The notes under the pieces: model-generated
Databases searched by the model: none
What the model saw: only the letters and a program-made list of their open reading frames with translations
What the model was told of the DNA's origin: nothing
Assembly (NCBI RefSeq): GCF_040362915.1
Contig: NZ_AP029612.1
Coordinates: 248,001 to 312,000 of the forward strand
Source of the DNA: Sediminibacterium sp. KACHI17
GTDB lineage: Bacteria > Bacteroidota > Bacteroidia > Chitinophagales > Chitinophagaceae
Direction of reading: 5' to 3'
Length of the DNA: 64,000 nt
Made by a program: the position numbers and the translations under genes
Part shown: in pieces, positions 56,514-64,000 of the stretch
Layout of the letters: every line of letters begins with the position of its first letter
How positions within the stretch are numbered: position 1 is the first letter of the stretch

Positions 56514-57110
56514 ATGAAAAATTTTACCATCGGATTGAATGTGGTGTTGGTTATCGCAGTGGCTGTTTTATTTTATCTGCATTTTTCTTCAGGATCAAAA
56601 GATGGGAAAGTAAGTGCTTCAGGAACCAAAGCCGTTCCTCAGGGTGATTTTAAGATCGCTTACTTTGAGATCGATTCTATTGAAGCACATTTCGATTACT
56701 ACAAAGAAGTCAGCAATTCCATACAAGCAAAGGCACAAGAAAACAGTAAACAACTGAATCAATTAAAGCAAACTTTTGCTGATAAATACCAGGAGCTTCA
56801 GCGTTCAGCTCAAACCATGACACAGGCTGAGCTAAACAGTAAGCAACAGGAGCTCATGCAGATGGAGAAGACCTACAACAGCAAAGAGCAGATGATGAAT
56901 AATGAAATGCAGGATGAGAGCATGAAAAAAATGCTGGATGTAAGACAAAAGATCAGTGATTATTTGAAAGAGTACAATGTTTCTAAAGGATACGCTTTCA
57001 TCGTTGGTAACAATGATGCGTCTATCGCCTTTTATTACAAAGATGCAGCCTATGATATTACAGCGGATGTGATCAAAGGACTGAATGAGCGATATAAGAA
57101 AAAGAACTAG
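56514..57110 (+). CDS. OmpH/Skp-family periplasmic chaperone
   Basis: The 198-residue protein has an N-terminal signal or anchor (VVLVIAVAVLFYLHFSS), then FKIAYFEIDSI, and a long coiled coil (YYKEVSNSIQAKAQENSKQLNQLKQTFADKYQELQR to about 150), ending FIVGNNDASIAFYYKDAAYDITADVI. This is the Skp architecture of jellyfish-like trimers that guide outer-membrane proteins. The genome's many barrels fit its use. A terminator follows. Confidence 0.86.
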   Translation: MKNFTIGLNVVLVIAVAVLFYLHFSSGSKDGKVSASGTKAVPQGDFKIAYFEIDSIEAHFDYYKEVSNSIQAKAQENSKQLNQLKQTFADKYQELQRSAQTMTQAELNSKQQELMQMEKTYNSKEQMMNNEMQDESMKKMLDVRQKISDYLKEYNVSKGYAFIVGNNDASIAFYYKDAAYDITADVIKGLNERYKKKN

Positions 57111-57114
57111 TCTC

Positions 57115-57275
57115 TTAAAGCTAAAAGCGGCAAGCTGTAAGCTTCAGGTAATTGATAATTTCAAGCAGAGCAGGTGAATCTCAAATTCACCTGCTTTTTT
57201 TTATAGGAGGCCTACATAATCTTGTTGCCTGTATCTTGTAATTGAAGCTTACAGCTTGCCGCTTGTAGCTTTTTT
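57115..57275. repeat. Inverted word repeat enclosing the ompH terminator
   Basis: AGCGGCAAGCTGTAAGCTTC at 57126-57145 continues to 57146 and is exactly complementary (21 bp) to 57243-57263. The terminator at 57169-57202 lies between the arms. This matches the arrangement at 37700-37850. Confidence 0.85.
57169..57202 (+). terminator. Terminator of the ompH-like gene
   Basis: AGCAGGTGAAT (57169-57179) pairs with ATTCACCTGCT (57185-57195), loop CTCAA, followed by eight T. Confidence 0.93.
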
Positions 57276-57305
57276 CCCTATCTTCCCTCTTGAACAAATC
57301 GCCAT

Positions 57306-58727
57306 ATGAATAATAATAACCCTTCCTTTAAACCAACGCTTGGACTGTTAGATGCCACCATGATCGTAGCGGGTAGCATGATCGGTTCAGGAATTTTTAT
57401 TGTGAGTGCAGATATTACACGTAATGTAGGTAGCGCCGGTTGGCTCATTGCAGTCTGGCTGATCACCGGATTTATGACCCTTACTGCCGCATTGAGTTAT
57501 GGAGAGCTGAGTGCCATGTTTCCCAAAGCAGGTGGACAATATGTATACCTCAAAGAATCCTATAATAAGTTAACAGGGTTTCTCTATGGATGGAGTTTCT
57601 TTTCTGTTATTCAGACAGGTACGATCGCAGCAGTAGGTGTGGCTTTTAGTAAATTCGCAGGTTATTTCTTTCCTTCATTAGAGATGACCGATGAGAACAT
57701 GCTGGCACAGATCGGATTTGTGAAATTGTATCCTGCACAATTTGTTTCCATCGCGATCATCATCTTTCTTACCTATATCAATACAAAAGGAGTACAGGGT
57801 GGTAAACTGATTCAAACCACTTTTACAGTGACTAAACTATTATCACTGTTCGGCCTGATCGTATTTGGTTTTTTACTCGCAGCTAAATCAGAAGTTTGGA
57901 ATGCGAATTGGACCGATGCGTGGACAATGAAAAATATTTCAGGTGATAATAGCGTCACTGCAGTGCTTGGTGTAGCTGCATTTGGCGCGATCGCCGCATC
58001 TATGGTAGGTTCTATTTTCAGTAGTGATGCATGGAATAACGTTACATTCATCGCAGGTGAAATTAAAAATCCGCAACGTAATATCGGGCTGAGTCTTTTT
58101 CTTGGAACACTGATCGTAACCGTGATCTATGTAGCTGCCAATTTGATGTACTTAAGCGTACTTCCATTGAATGATATTGCTCATGCTCCTCAGGACAGAG
58201 TAGCTGTATCTGCATCTAACCTGATCTTTGGAAACATCGGAACTTATGTCATCGCTGTTATGATCATGATCTCCACGTTTGGTTGTAACAACGGACTGAT
58301 ACTTGCAGGTGCTAGGGTGTATTATACCATGGCGCAGGATGGATTGTTCTTTAAAAAAGCCGGCGAACTGAATAAAAATGCAGTGCCAGAGTGGGCTTTA
58401 TGGGCACAGTGTGTGGTGGCATCTTTATTATGTTTAAGTGGAAAATATGGTGATCTGTTAGATATGGTCTCTTTTATCGTGGTGATCTTTTATGTGTTGA
58501 CCATTGCCGGTATATTTATTCTTCGTAAAAAGCGACCTGAGATAGATCGTCCCTATAAAGCTTTTGGTTATCCCGTATTGCCGGCTATTTATATGTTGAT
58601 GGGGATCACTTTCTGCGTATTGCTGATCGTTTACAAGCCTAATTTTACATGGCCGGGTCTTATCATTACATTGATTGGAATTCCTTTGTATTATCTTGCA
58701 GTACGAAATAAGAAACAAGAAGCCTGA
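57306..58727 (+). CDS. APC-family amino-acid permease
   Basis: The 473-residue membrane protein has about 12 spans. The conserved first span is LLDATMIVAGSMIGSGIFIV, and the family's GAMFPKAGGQYVYL-like block (LSAMFPKAGGQYVYLKESY) follows. Substrate is probably a neutral or aromatic amino acid, but this cannot be told. It ends one base into the next gene (TGATG), so it is translationally linked to the heptose kinase. Confidence 0.9.
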   Translation: MNNNNPSFKPTLGLLDATMIVAGSMIGSGIFIVSADITRNVGSAGWLIAVWLITGFMTLTAALSYGELSAMFPKAGGQYVYLKESYNKLTGFLYGWSFFSVIQTGTIAAVGVAFSKFAGYFFPSLEMTDENMLAQIGFVKLYPAQFVSIAIIIFLTYINTKGVQGGKLIQTTFTVTKLLSLFGLIVFGFLLAAKSEVWNANWTDAWTMKNISGDNSVTAVLGVAAFGAIAASMVGSIFSSDAWNNVTFIAGEIKNPQRNIGLSLFLGTLIVTVIYVAANLMYLSVLPLNDIAHAPQDRVAVSASNLIFGNIGTYVIAVMIMISTFGCNNGLILAGARVYYTMAQDGLFFKKAGELNKNAVPEWALWAQCVVASLLCLSGKYGDLLDMVSFIVVIFYVLTIAGIFILRKKRPEIDRPYKAFGYPVLPAIYMLMGITFCVLLIVYKPNFTWPGLIITLIGIPLYYLAVRNKKQEA

Positions 58728-59716
58728 TGAATTTCGAACAATTATTTACGGGATTTCAATCGATCCGTGTAGTCATTCTTGGAGATGTGATGTTGGATAC
58801 TTACTGGTGGGGTTCCGTTGATCGTATTTCTCCGGAAGCGCCTGTTCCGGTAGTAGCTTTGAAAAACAAAGAATTGAGGGTGGGTGGTGCCGCAAATGTG
58901 GCACTGAATACCGCATCATTAGGTGCTAAAACAACGATGATATCAATCATTGGTGCTGATAGTGATGGAGAACAATTGTTACGATTGTTGAAAGAGAAAA
59001 ATATTGATACATCTTATATCCATTCAGTCAATAACAGAGTAACAACAAACAAAACCCGCATCATGAGTCGCAATCAGCAAATGATGCGATTGGATGCAGA
59101 GATCACAACTGATATTGATGAGGCAACTGAAAATCTGTTGATCGAACAAGTAAAAAATTGCTTGGATCAACAACAACCTCAGGTACTCATTTTTGAAGAT
59201 TATAACAAAGGGGTCATCACAGAGAGAATTATTCAATTAGTAACAGCTTTGTGCAAGGAAAGGAATGTGATCATTGCTGTAGATCCCAAGAAGAAGAACT
59301 TCCTTTCATATAAAGAGGTCACTATTTTCAAACCCAATCTAAAGGAAGTAAAAGAGGGTTTGAATCTATCAGTAGACCATATTGATCTGTCGTCTCTGCA
59401 ACAAATACATGAACGTTTACAACAGCATCTACATCATCAAATATCATTGATCACACTTTCTGAAAAAGGGGTGTTCTATCAAGATGAGACCTCTCACAAG
59501 ATCATTCCAACGCATATCCGTAACATCGCAGATGTAAGCGGAGCAGGGGATACCGTGATCGCTGTAACCTCACTATGCTATGCCGCAACCCGTGATATGC
59601 ACCTCGCAGCCGAAATGGCCAATATCGCCGGTGGATTAGTCTGCGAACAGGTTGGCACGGCCGCCATTGATCGTAACCGATTGTTGGAAGAGTGTGAGGT
59701 ATTGCTGGGAGAATGA
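58727..59716 (+). CDS. rfaE1: D-glycero-beta-D-manno-heptose 7-phosphate kinase-like PfkB kinase
   Basis: The 329-residue protein matches the kinase half of HldE/RfaE1: ILGDVMLDTYWWGSVDRISPEAPVPVV, GGAANVALNTASLGA, FEDYNKGVIT and the PfkB signature DVSGAGDTVIAV. It makes heptose 1,7-bisphosphate for lipopolysaccharide core in known cases. No nucleotidyltransferase half is fused, and no other heptose genes are visible. A general PfkB sugar kinase remains possible. Confidence 0.87.
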   Translation: MNFEQLFTGFQSIRVVILGDVMLDTYWWGSVDRISPEAPVPVVALKNKELRVGGAANVALNTASLGAKTTMISIIGADSDGEQLLRLLKEKNIDTSYIHSVNNRVTTNKTRIMSRNQQMMRLDAEITTDIDEATENLLIEQVKNCLDQQQPQVLIFEDYNKGVITERIIQLVTALCKERNVIIAVDPKKKNFLSYKEVTIFKPNLKEVKEGLNLSVDHIDLSSLQQIHERLQQHLHHQISLITLSEKGVFYQDETSHKIIPTHIRNIADVSGAGDTVIAVTSLCYAATRDMHLAAEMANIAGGLVCEQVGTAAIDRNRLLEECEVLLGE

Positions 59717-59739
59717 TGAGGGAAGTGAAAAGTCAAACG

Positions 59740-59790
59740 ATTTGGTTGCTAATACTAAATACCTAGCACCCAGCACCCAGTACCCATTCA
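59740..59790. repeat. C-rich word-repeat arm
   Basis: CACCCAGCACCCAGTACCC words like those at 16200 and complementary to 4450. TTTG at 59845 and TAATTTCG at 59866, spaced 17 nt, might be a weak promoter for the following gene. Confidence 0.5.
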
Positions 59791-59895
59791 ACAAACCTCA
59801 CATTTCATTAAATCCTATCTAACATTCCTTCCAAACAATTCGATTTTGTCAGTTAGCTAAATAACTAATTTCGGGTGCTTTTAAACGAGATAGTT

Positions 59896-60846
59896 ATGTC
59901 AGATAATTTTACCATAGTTGTACATGGGGGTGCCGGTACCATTTTGAAAGAGGATATGACCCCTGAACTGGAGAAAGCCTATCAGGAAGGTCTTCAAGAA
60001 GCTTTGAACGCCAGTTATGCAGTGCTTGAAAAGGGTGGAACTGCTGTGAATGCTGTGAAAGCTGCTATCGTAGTATTGGAAGACAATGTACTCTTCAACG
60101 CCGGGCGTGGATCTGTATTTACTAAAAAGGGATTACAGGAAATGGATGCTGCCATCATGGATGGATCTGATCTATCTGCCGGTGCTGTTGCTGCCGTTCG
60201 CAATGTCAGAAATCCGATCGAATTAGCTACAGAAGTGATGCGTAACAGCAATCACGTTTTCTTGAGTGGGAAGGGTGCAAATGATTTTGCAATCAAACAA
60301 GGGATCAAATTAGAGCCGGACGAATATTTCTTCTCTCAGTTCCGTTATGATCAATGGAAAGCCATTCGCGATTCTGATAATTATTCACTTGATCATACCA
60401 ACCATCAATTGGAAGAATTGATGCGTGATAAAAAATTCGGAACAGTAGGCGCCGTTGCCTGTGATATACATGGCAATATCGCCGGTGCTACTTCAACAGG
60501 AGGTATGACCAATAAAAAGTATGGTCGCATCGGAGACAGCCCATTGATCGGCAGTGGTACTTATGCCAATAATAAAACCTGTGCCATCAGCTGTACCGGA
60601 CATGGTGAAATGTTCATCAGAACAGTGGCATCCTATGATGTGAGCTGTTTGATGGAATACAAAGGATATAGTTTACAGGAAGCAATGGAAATCGTAGTGC
60701 ATGATAAACTAATGAAACTACAGGGTGAAGGTGGCATGATCGGTGTGGACGCCAAAGGAAATGCTGCCATGGTTTTTAATAGTGCAGGCATGTACCGGGG
60801 GGTAAAAAATAGTACCGGTAGAAATGAGGTTTTGATCTACAAATAA
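59896..60846 (+). CDS. iaaA: Isoaspartyl peptidase / L-asparaginase (Ntn hydrolase)
   Basis: The start at 59896 (MSDNFTIVVHGGAGT) gives 316 residues and no signal peptide. This N-terminal-nucleophile enzyme self-cleaves before Thr183 in KKFGTVGAVACD. Further family marks are FNAGRGSVFT and STGGMTNKKYGRIGDSPLIGSGTYA. It hydrolyses isoaspartyl dipeptides, and beta-Asp-Arg from cyanophycinase is a known type of substrate, so it may complete cyanophycin use with cphB here. General repair of isoaspartyl peptides is equally possible. A terminator follows. Confidence 0.95.
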   Translation: MSDNFTIVVHGGAGTILKEDMTPELEKAYQEGLQEALNASYAVLEKGGTAVNAVKAAIVVLEDNVLFNAGRGSVFTKKGLQEMDAAIMDGSDLSAGAVAAVRNVRNPIELATEVMRNSNHVFLSGKGANDFAIKQGIKLEPDEYFFSQFRYDQWKAIRDSDNYSLDHTNHQLEELMRDKKFGTVGAVACDIHGNIAGATSTGGMTNKKYGRIGDSPLIGSGTYANNKTCAISCTGHGEMFIRTVASYDVSCLMEYKGYSLQEAMEIVVHDKLMKLQGEGGMIGVDAKGNAAMVFNSAGMYRGVKNSTGRNEVLIYK

Positions 60847-60872
60847 TTATATTTGGTAAGACTGATACACAT

Positions 60873-60912
60873 GAGAAAAAGGGGGGCTACATTTGTGGCT
60901 CCTCTTTTTTTA
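60873..60912 (+). terminator. Terminator of the isoaspartyl peptidase gene
   Basis: AAAAAGGGGGGCTAC pairs with GTGGCTCCTCTTTTT with wobbles, followed by a T-run to about 60911. It lies just before the ispD start. Confidence 0.75.
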
Positions 60913-60924
60913 ACTAAGAATGCC

Positions 60925-61590
60925 ATGCAAAAAATTGCTGTGATCGTAGCCGGCGGAATAGGACAAAGAATGGGTGCATCCATTCCCAAGCAATTCCTGT
61001 TACTGAATGGGAAACCCATTCTATGGCATACACTTCAGCGTTTTCTCATGACCTGGGATGATCTTCGAATCATTCTGGTATTACCCGCTGAACATCAAGA
61101 AGAAGGAAATAAGATCGTTCAAACTTTACAAGCTTCTGATAGAGTCACCATCACAACTGGCGGTGATACCCGGTTTCAGTCAGTGAAAAACGGGTTATCA
61201 TTGATCAAAGAACCTGCCGTAATATTTGTGCATGACGGTGTTCGTTGTTTGTTAAGTAGCGAACTGATCAAAAGATGTTTTCAACAAACTTTGGAAAAAG
61301 GCAGTGCCATCCCTGCGGTTGCAGCTACGGATAGTATTCGTATTGTAGAAGGAGAGGGGCATTACGTTGCCGATAGAAATCTGGTACGAATCATCCAAAC
61401 ACCACAAACATTCTTGAGCGACTTATTATTGCCTGCATTCCAACAATCATATCAGACATCATTTACAGATGAAGCAACCGTAGTGGAAGCAGCAGGTAAA
61501 AAAGTATTTTTGATCGAAGGAGAGTATACGAATATCAAGATCACCCGACCAGAAGATCTGCAAATGGCTGAGCAGATGATTCAACGTTAA
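60925..61590 (+). CDS. ispD: 2-C-methyl-D-erythritol 4-phosphate cytidylyltransferase
   Basis: The start at 60925 (MQKIAVIVAGGIGQRMGASIPKQF) gives 221 residues; earlier in-frame codons fall in the terminator. The CTP-binding motif is AGGIGQRMGxxxPKQF, and VHDGVRCL, AVAATDSIR, NLVRIIQTPQTF and TDEATVVEAAGKKVFLIEGEYTNIKITRPEDL complete the family. It acts in the non-mevalonate isoprenoid route. It ends 5 nt from a convergent gene. Confidence 0.97.
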   Translation: MQKIAVIVAGGIGQRMGASIPKQFLLLNGKPILWHTLQRFLMTWDDLRIILVLPAEHQEEGNKIVQTLQASDRVTITTGGDTRFQSVKNGLSLIKEPAVIFVHDGVRCLLSSELIKRCFQQTLEKGSAIPAVAATDSIRIVEGEGHYVADRNLVRIIQTPQTFLSDLLLPAFQQSYQTSFTDEATVVEAAGKKVFLIEGEYTNIKITRPEDLQMAEQMIQR

Positions 61591-61595
61591 ATACC

Positions 61596-62495
61596 TCAGT
61601 GCCAGATATTTCTTCTGTAATGGAAATAAGGCTGAACATGCCCGCCGAATTTTTTATAAAATGTTTTTACTCCGGGTAAATCTGAACCCTCGAAATCAAA
61701 CAATAGGTCCTGCCCTGAGAACTCTTTTAGTAGTTGATCCAAAAGCCAATGATTACTATTTACCTTTCTTCCATCCGGGAAAGTAGTGTTCAATAAATGA
61801 TACAGCCTCTTATTGTCTTTTAGCAGTAAGGTGTCTGATAAGATCAAGCCTTCTTCTGATCTTGCAGAGCGGAGAATACATTGACCTCTATCCATATAAA
61901 ATTTACACAACTCATTAAGCCGCGCAAAATCCTCCAGTGATAAATGCGGCATTCGTTCAGCATATTGTTGTTGATAATGACGAATGGTATCAGTTAATAC
62001 ATTCTCTTTCGAATACTGTAGAGTAGTGCCGGAAGTCTTATCCAGTATATGTTTTAAATCAGGCTGATAGTCTTTGTAGATCTCGCCATAATTCCTGTTC
62101 AGATCAATGATGTAATTGGTTCTATTTTTACAATGTAATTCTGAAGCGAGTAAATGATTGGAGTAATTGAAATGAAGATCGCCATACCAAGCATAACTTC
62201 TGATCTTTCGTATCAATTCCTCTTGTATCGATTTCAATAAGGAAGTGTCCCCAATAAATCCCAACTGCTGAATGAATGGAGGGATATAATAATAGCGAAA
62301 CCCATATTTTCTTCTCCACGGCAACGGAATAACAGCTTCATAATCACCAATTACCAACCCGCTCCAGTGATCACAAATACGATCCAGATAATCATACTGG
62401 GCATAGATCAGTCCATTGGAATGTTTGGAGACGCATGCATCCCATTGTTGCTGATTAATGACATGTGCTGCAAATATGTGAAGTGTTTGTCTCAC
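61596..62495 (-). CDS. FemAB/GNAT-like protein of unknown function
   Basis: The 299-residue protein resembles FemAB-type double-GNAT proteins: an early WxxxV-ish region (WDACVSKHSNGLIYAQYDYLD), YYYIPPFIQQLGF and a C-terminal FDFEGSDLPGVKTFYKKFGG, which is the typical GNAT-related ending of this group. The donor and acceptor are unknown. It is the last gene of a minus-strand trio, starting 1 nt after the DUF2147 stop. Confidence 0.72.
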   Translation of the reverse strand: MRQTLHIFAAHVINQQQWDACVSKHSNGLIYAQYDYLDRICDHWSGLVIGDYEAVIPLPWRRKYGFRYYYIPPFIQQLGFIGDTSLLKSIQEELIRKIRSYAWYGDLHFNYSNHLLASELHCKNRTNYIIDLNRNYGEIYKDYQPDLKHILDKTSGTTLQYSKENVLTDTIRHYQQQYAERMPHLSLEDFARLNELCKFYMDRGQCILRSARSEEGLILSDTLLLKDNKRLYHLLNTTFPDGRKVNSNHWLLDQLLKEFSGQDLLFDFEGSDLPGVKTFYKKFGGHVQPYFHYRRNIWH

Positions 62496-62496
62496 T

Positions 62497-62949
62497 TTAT
62501 GGATTCACGCGTGTCCATACTTCTGTTCTTCCCAACATTGAGATGCCAATATAACCACGAACATTTAAAGTTTTCGGGTCTTTCAGCTTCATATAGCATT
62601 TGTAATCCTTACCATTCTGCGGATCATAAATTCTGCCACCCGTCCATTCACCGTCATCATGTACAAAATCACGAAGTATCACTAATCCGAGCAAAGGTTT
62701 ATTTTTTGCATTTTTATCCGGGTTATTGACATCTAATTTTGGTTTTCCTTGTTCATCATTGGGTTCTTTCAGCCAGATCAATTTGCCATAGTATTTATTG
62801 CCTTGCTTGTAGATTTGTATTTGTCCTTTACCTGATGAGTTCAACCATACACCTAGAACGGCATCAGGATTATCATTGGTGTTTGTGAATCCTGTGATCG
62901 TCCATGAGATCAGAATCAAAACCAGACTCAGTTGTTTCATGTATTTCAT
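62497..62949 (-). CDS. DUF2147 family secreted protein
   Basis: The 150-residue protein has a signal peptide (about 1-22) and the DUF2147 pattern: VLGVWLNSSGKGQIQIYKQGNKYYGKLIWL, GLVILRDFVHDDGEWTGGRIYDPQNGKDYKCYMKL and GYIGISMLGRTEVWTRV. The start may be at 62949 or nine bases later (MKQLSLV). The function is unknown. It lies between the amidohydrolase and FemAB-like genes with almost no spacing. Confidence 0.87.
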   Translation of the reverse strand: MKYMKQLSLVLILISWTITGFTNTNDNPDAVLGVWLNSSGKGQIQIYKQGNKYYGKLIWLKEPNDEQGKPKLDVNNPDKNAKNKPLLGLVILRDFVHDDGEWTGGRIYDPQNGKDYKCYMKLKDPKTLNVRGYIGISMLGRTEVWTRVNP

Positions 62950-62964
62950 AGTAATAGGATTTTA

Positions 62965-64000
62965 TCATTGTAAATAAATAGTACCATCTTTCATGATGAA
63001 AGAGACATTTCTCATCGCTGATATTTTTTCTGCCGGATTTCCATCTACCGCAATAATATCCGCCAATAAACCGGTCTTTAATCGTCCGATCTGGTCGTTA
63101 TAACCAAAAACATCTGCATTCACCGAAGTAGCACTTTTTAATACTGCTACAGGTTTCATGCCATATTCAACCATGAGCTCCATTTCGCGGGCATTATCGC
63201 CATGAGGAAATACGCCTACATCACCTCCAAAACATATAGTAACACCTTTTTCCAATGCTAGTTTAAAACTTTTCTTTTTTTGGGTGACCCTGTCAGTAGG
63301 AGGCATGGTCTTTTTGTCCCAGCCATTATAGCTGGCATTGGCTTCCGGGGCACTTAAGGTGGCGCAAAGGGCTACTTTATTTCGGTTCATGATATCATAT
63401 ACTGCTGCAGAACCATAATCTCCGTGTTCTATTGTTGAAACGCCTGCTTCGGCGGCTCTTTTCATGCCTTCTTCTGTACTTGCATGTGCCACTACTTTTC
63501 TACCACTGCTTTGAACAACTTCCACCAATGTTTTCAATTCTTGCAGGGTAAATGTAGGTTCGGCTTGATCATTCAATCCCCATCTGTAATCTGCATATAC
63601 TTTGATCAGATCTGCACCATTCCCTATCTGATTCCTGGCTTCTCTGATCAACCCTTCAGCTCCATCTGCCTCTTGAGCCCCTCTGATGATTTGATGTGAA
63701 GTATTTTCCAACTTAGGCCCATAACTACCGGTAGCTACAATAGCTTTGGTTGCAATGATCATCCTCGGACCCGGGATGATATTTTTTTCAATCGATTTTT
63801 TAAGTCCCACATCTGCATAACCTGCACCCTCCGTGCCAAGGTCTCTGACAGTCGTAAATCCCGCCATCAATGTAGCTTTTGCATGTGTAACAGCTCTCAC
63901 AATTCTTTCAGCCTCTGATTCATGTAAAACCTGATCGTTCCATTTGGTTTCATTATAAGCATGCAGGAGCAAATGTGAATGCCCCTCAATGAGTCCGGGT
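62965..64000 (-). CDS. Amidohydrolase-family protein, 5' end beyond the window
   Basis: The frame is open to the right edge. The first visible residues read GLIEGHSHLLLHAYNETKW, the metal-binding HxH strand of the amidohydrolase (imidazolonepropionase/prolidase-like) superfamily. Later blocks are GFTTVRDLGTEGAGYADVGLK, LIKVYADYRWG, VVAHASTEEGMKRAAEAGVSTIEHGDYG, CFGGDVGVFPHGDNAREMELMVEYGM and TGLLADIIAVDGNP. It resembles metal-dependent Xaa-Pro dipeptidases or related enzymes; substrate unknown. The N-terminus and signal are missing. Confidence 0.9.
   Translation of the reverse strand, partial: PGLIEGHSHLLLHAYNETKWNDQVLHESEAERIVRAVTHAKATLMAGFTTVRDLGTEGAGYADVGLKKSIEKNIIPGPRMIIATKAIVATGSYGPKLENTSHQIIRGAQEADGAEGLIREARNQIGNGADLIKVYADYRWGLNDQAEPTFTLQELKTLVEVVQSSGRKVVAHASTEEGMKRAAEAGVSTIEHGDYGSAAVYDIMNRNKVALCATLSAPEANASYNGWDKKTMPPTDRVTQKKKSFKLALEKGVTICFGGDVGVFPHGDNAREMELMVEYGMKPVAVLKSATSVNADVFGYNDQIGRLKTGLLADIIAVDGNPAEKISAMRNVSFIMKDGTIYLQ

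Overview
The window looks like a chromosomal segment of a Bacteroidota bacterium, most likely order Chitinophagales and probably family Chitinophagaceae. The evidence is: several promoters of the Bacteroidota type (TTTG, about 19 nt, TAnnTTTG); few Shine-Dalgarno sites except a strong one before rpsU; a TonB-linked outer-membrane receptor and other small beta-barrels; a LytS/LytTR-type two-component pair; families common in this phylum (DUF3943, DUF4256, DUF4920, NamZ/DUF1343, OmpH); and the gene order tRNA-Thr, Tyr, Gly, Thr, tuf, tRNA-Trp, secE, nusG. The genus assignment is inference.

Layout. 1-4160: end of rmlD, an acetyltransferase, and small envelope or unknown genes. 4191-8136: a loose, repeat-rich stretch with namZ, a fatty-acid/sterol hydroxylase, a solitary phage-type tail-tube protein, tRNA-Gln and decayed sequence. 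8137-12436: a one-strand envelope cluster (lipoprotein, single-span membrane protein, two paralogous small barrels around a DUF3943 protein). 12477-16121: divergent cphA and cphB (cyanophycin synthesis and breakdown). 16243-24520: housekeeping and mixed genes (GDSL hydrolase, alpha/beta hydrolase, tyrS, RDD protein, hscA, ribE, rpsU, xerC/D, hpf). 24678-28130: the tRNA-tuf-secE-nusG transcription unit, which begins with an array of defective tRNA copies. 28204-37696: accessory genes, including a sensor kinase/regulator pair facing two tandem serine-hydrolase paralogues. 37859-40271: rplKAJL. 40437-47746: accessory outer-membrane and peptidase genes. 47947-56393: rpoBC. 56514-64000: ompH, an amino-acid permease with heptose kinase, an isoaspartyl peptidase, ispD, and a minus-strand trio ending in a truncated amidohydrolase.

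Three themes stand out. First, four 90-bp tandem copies of a truncated tRNA-Thr, plus a fifth copy built on a different tRNA-Thr, all carry the same foreign anticodon arm, TCCCGATGNAATCGGGA, and all lack the 3' half of a tRNA. Second, the normally continuous secE-nusG-rplKAJL-rpoBC block is broken twice, by about 9.8 kb and 7.7 kb, and each piece has its own promoter and/or terminator. Third, many intergenic regions are built from short repeated words arranged as long inverted repeats, sometimes with a normal terminator nested inside. Cyanophycin synthetase, cyanophycinase and an isoaspartyl peptidase together would make a complete storage and recovery route for Asp-Arg polymer.

All family assignments are by eye from motifs, length and context; no database search was possible.
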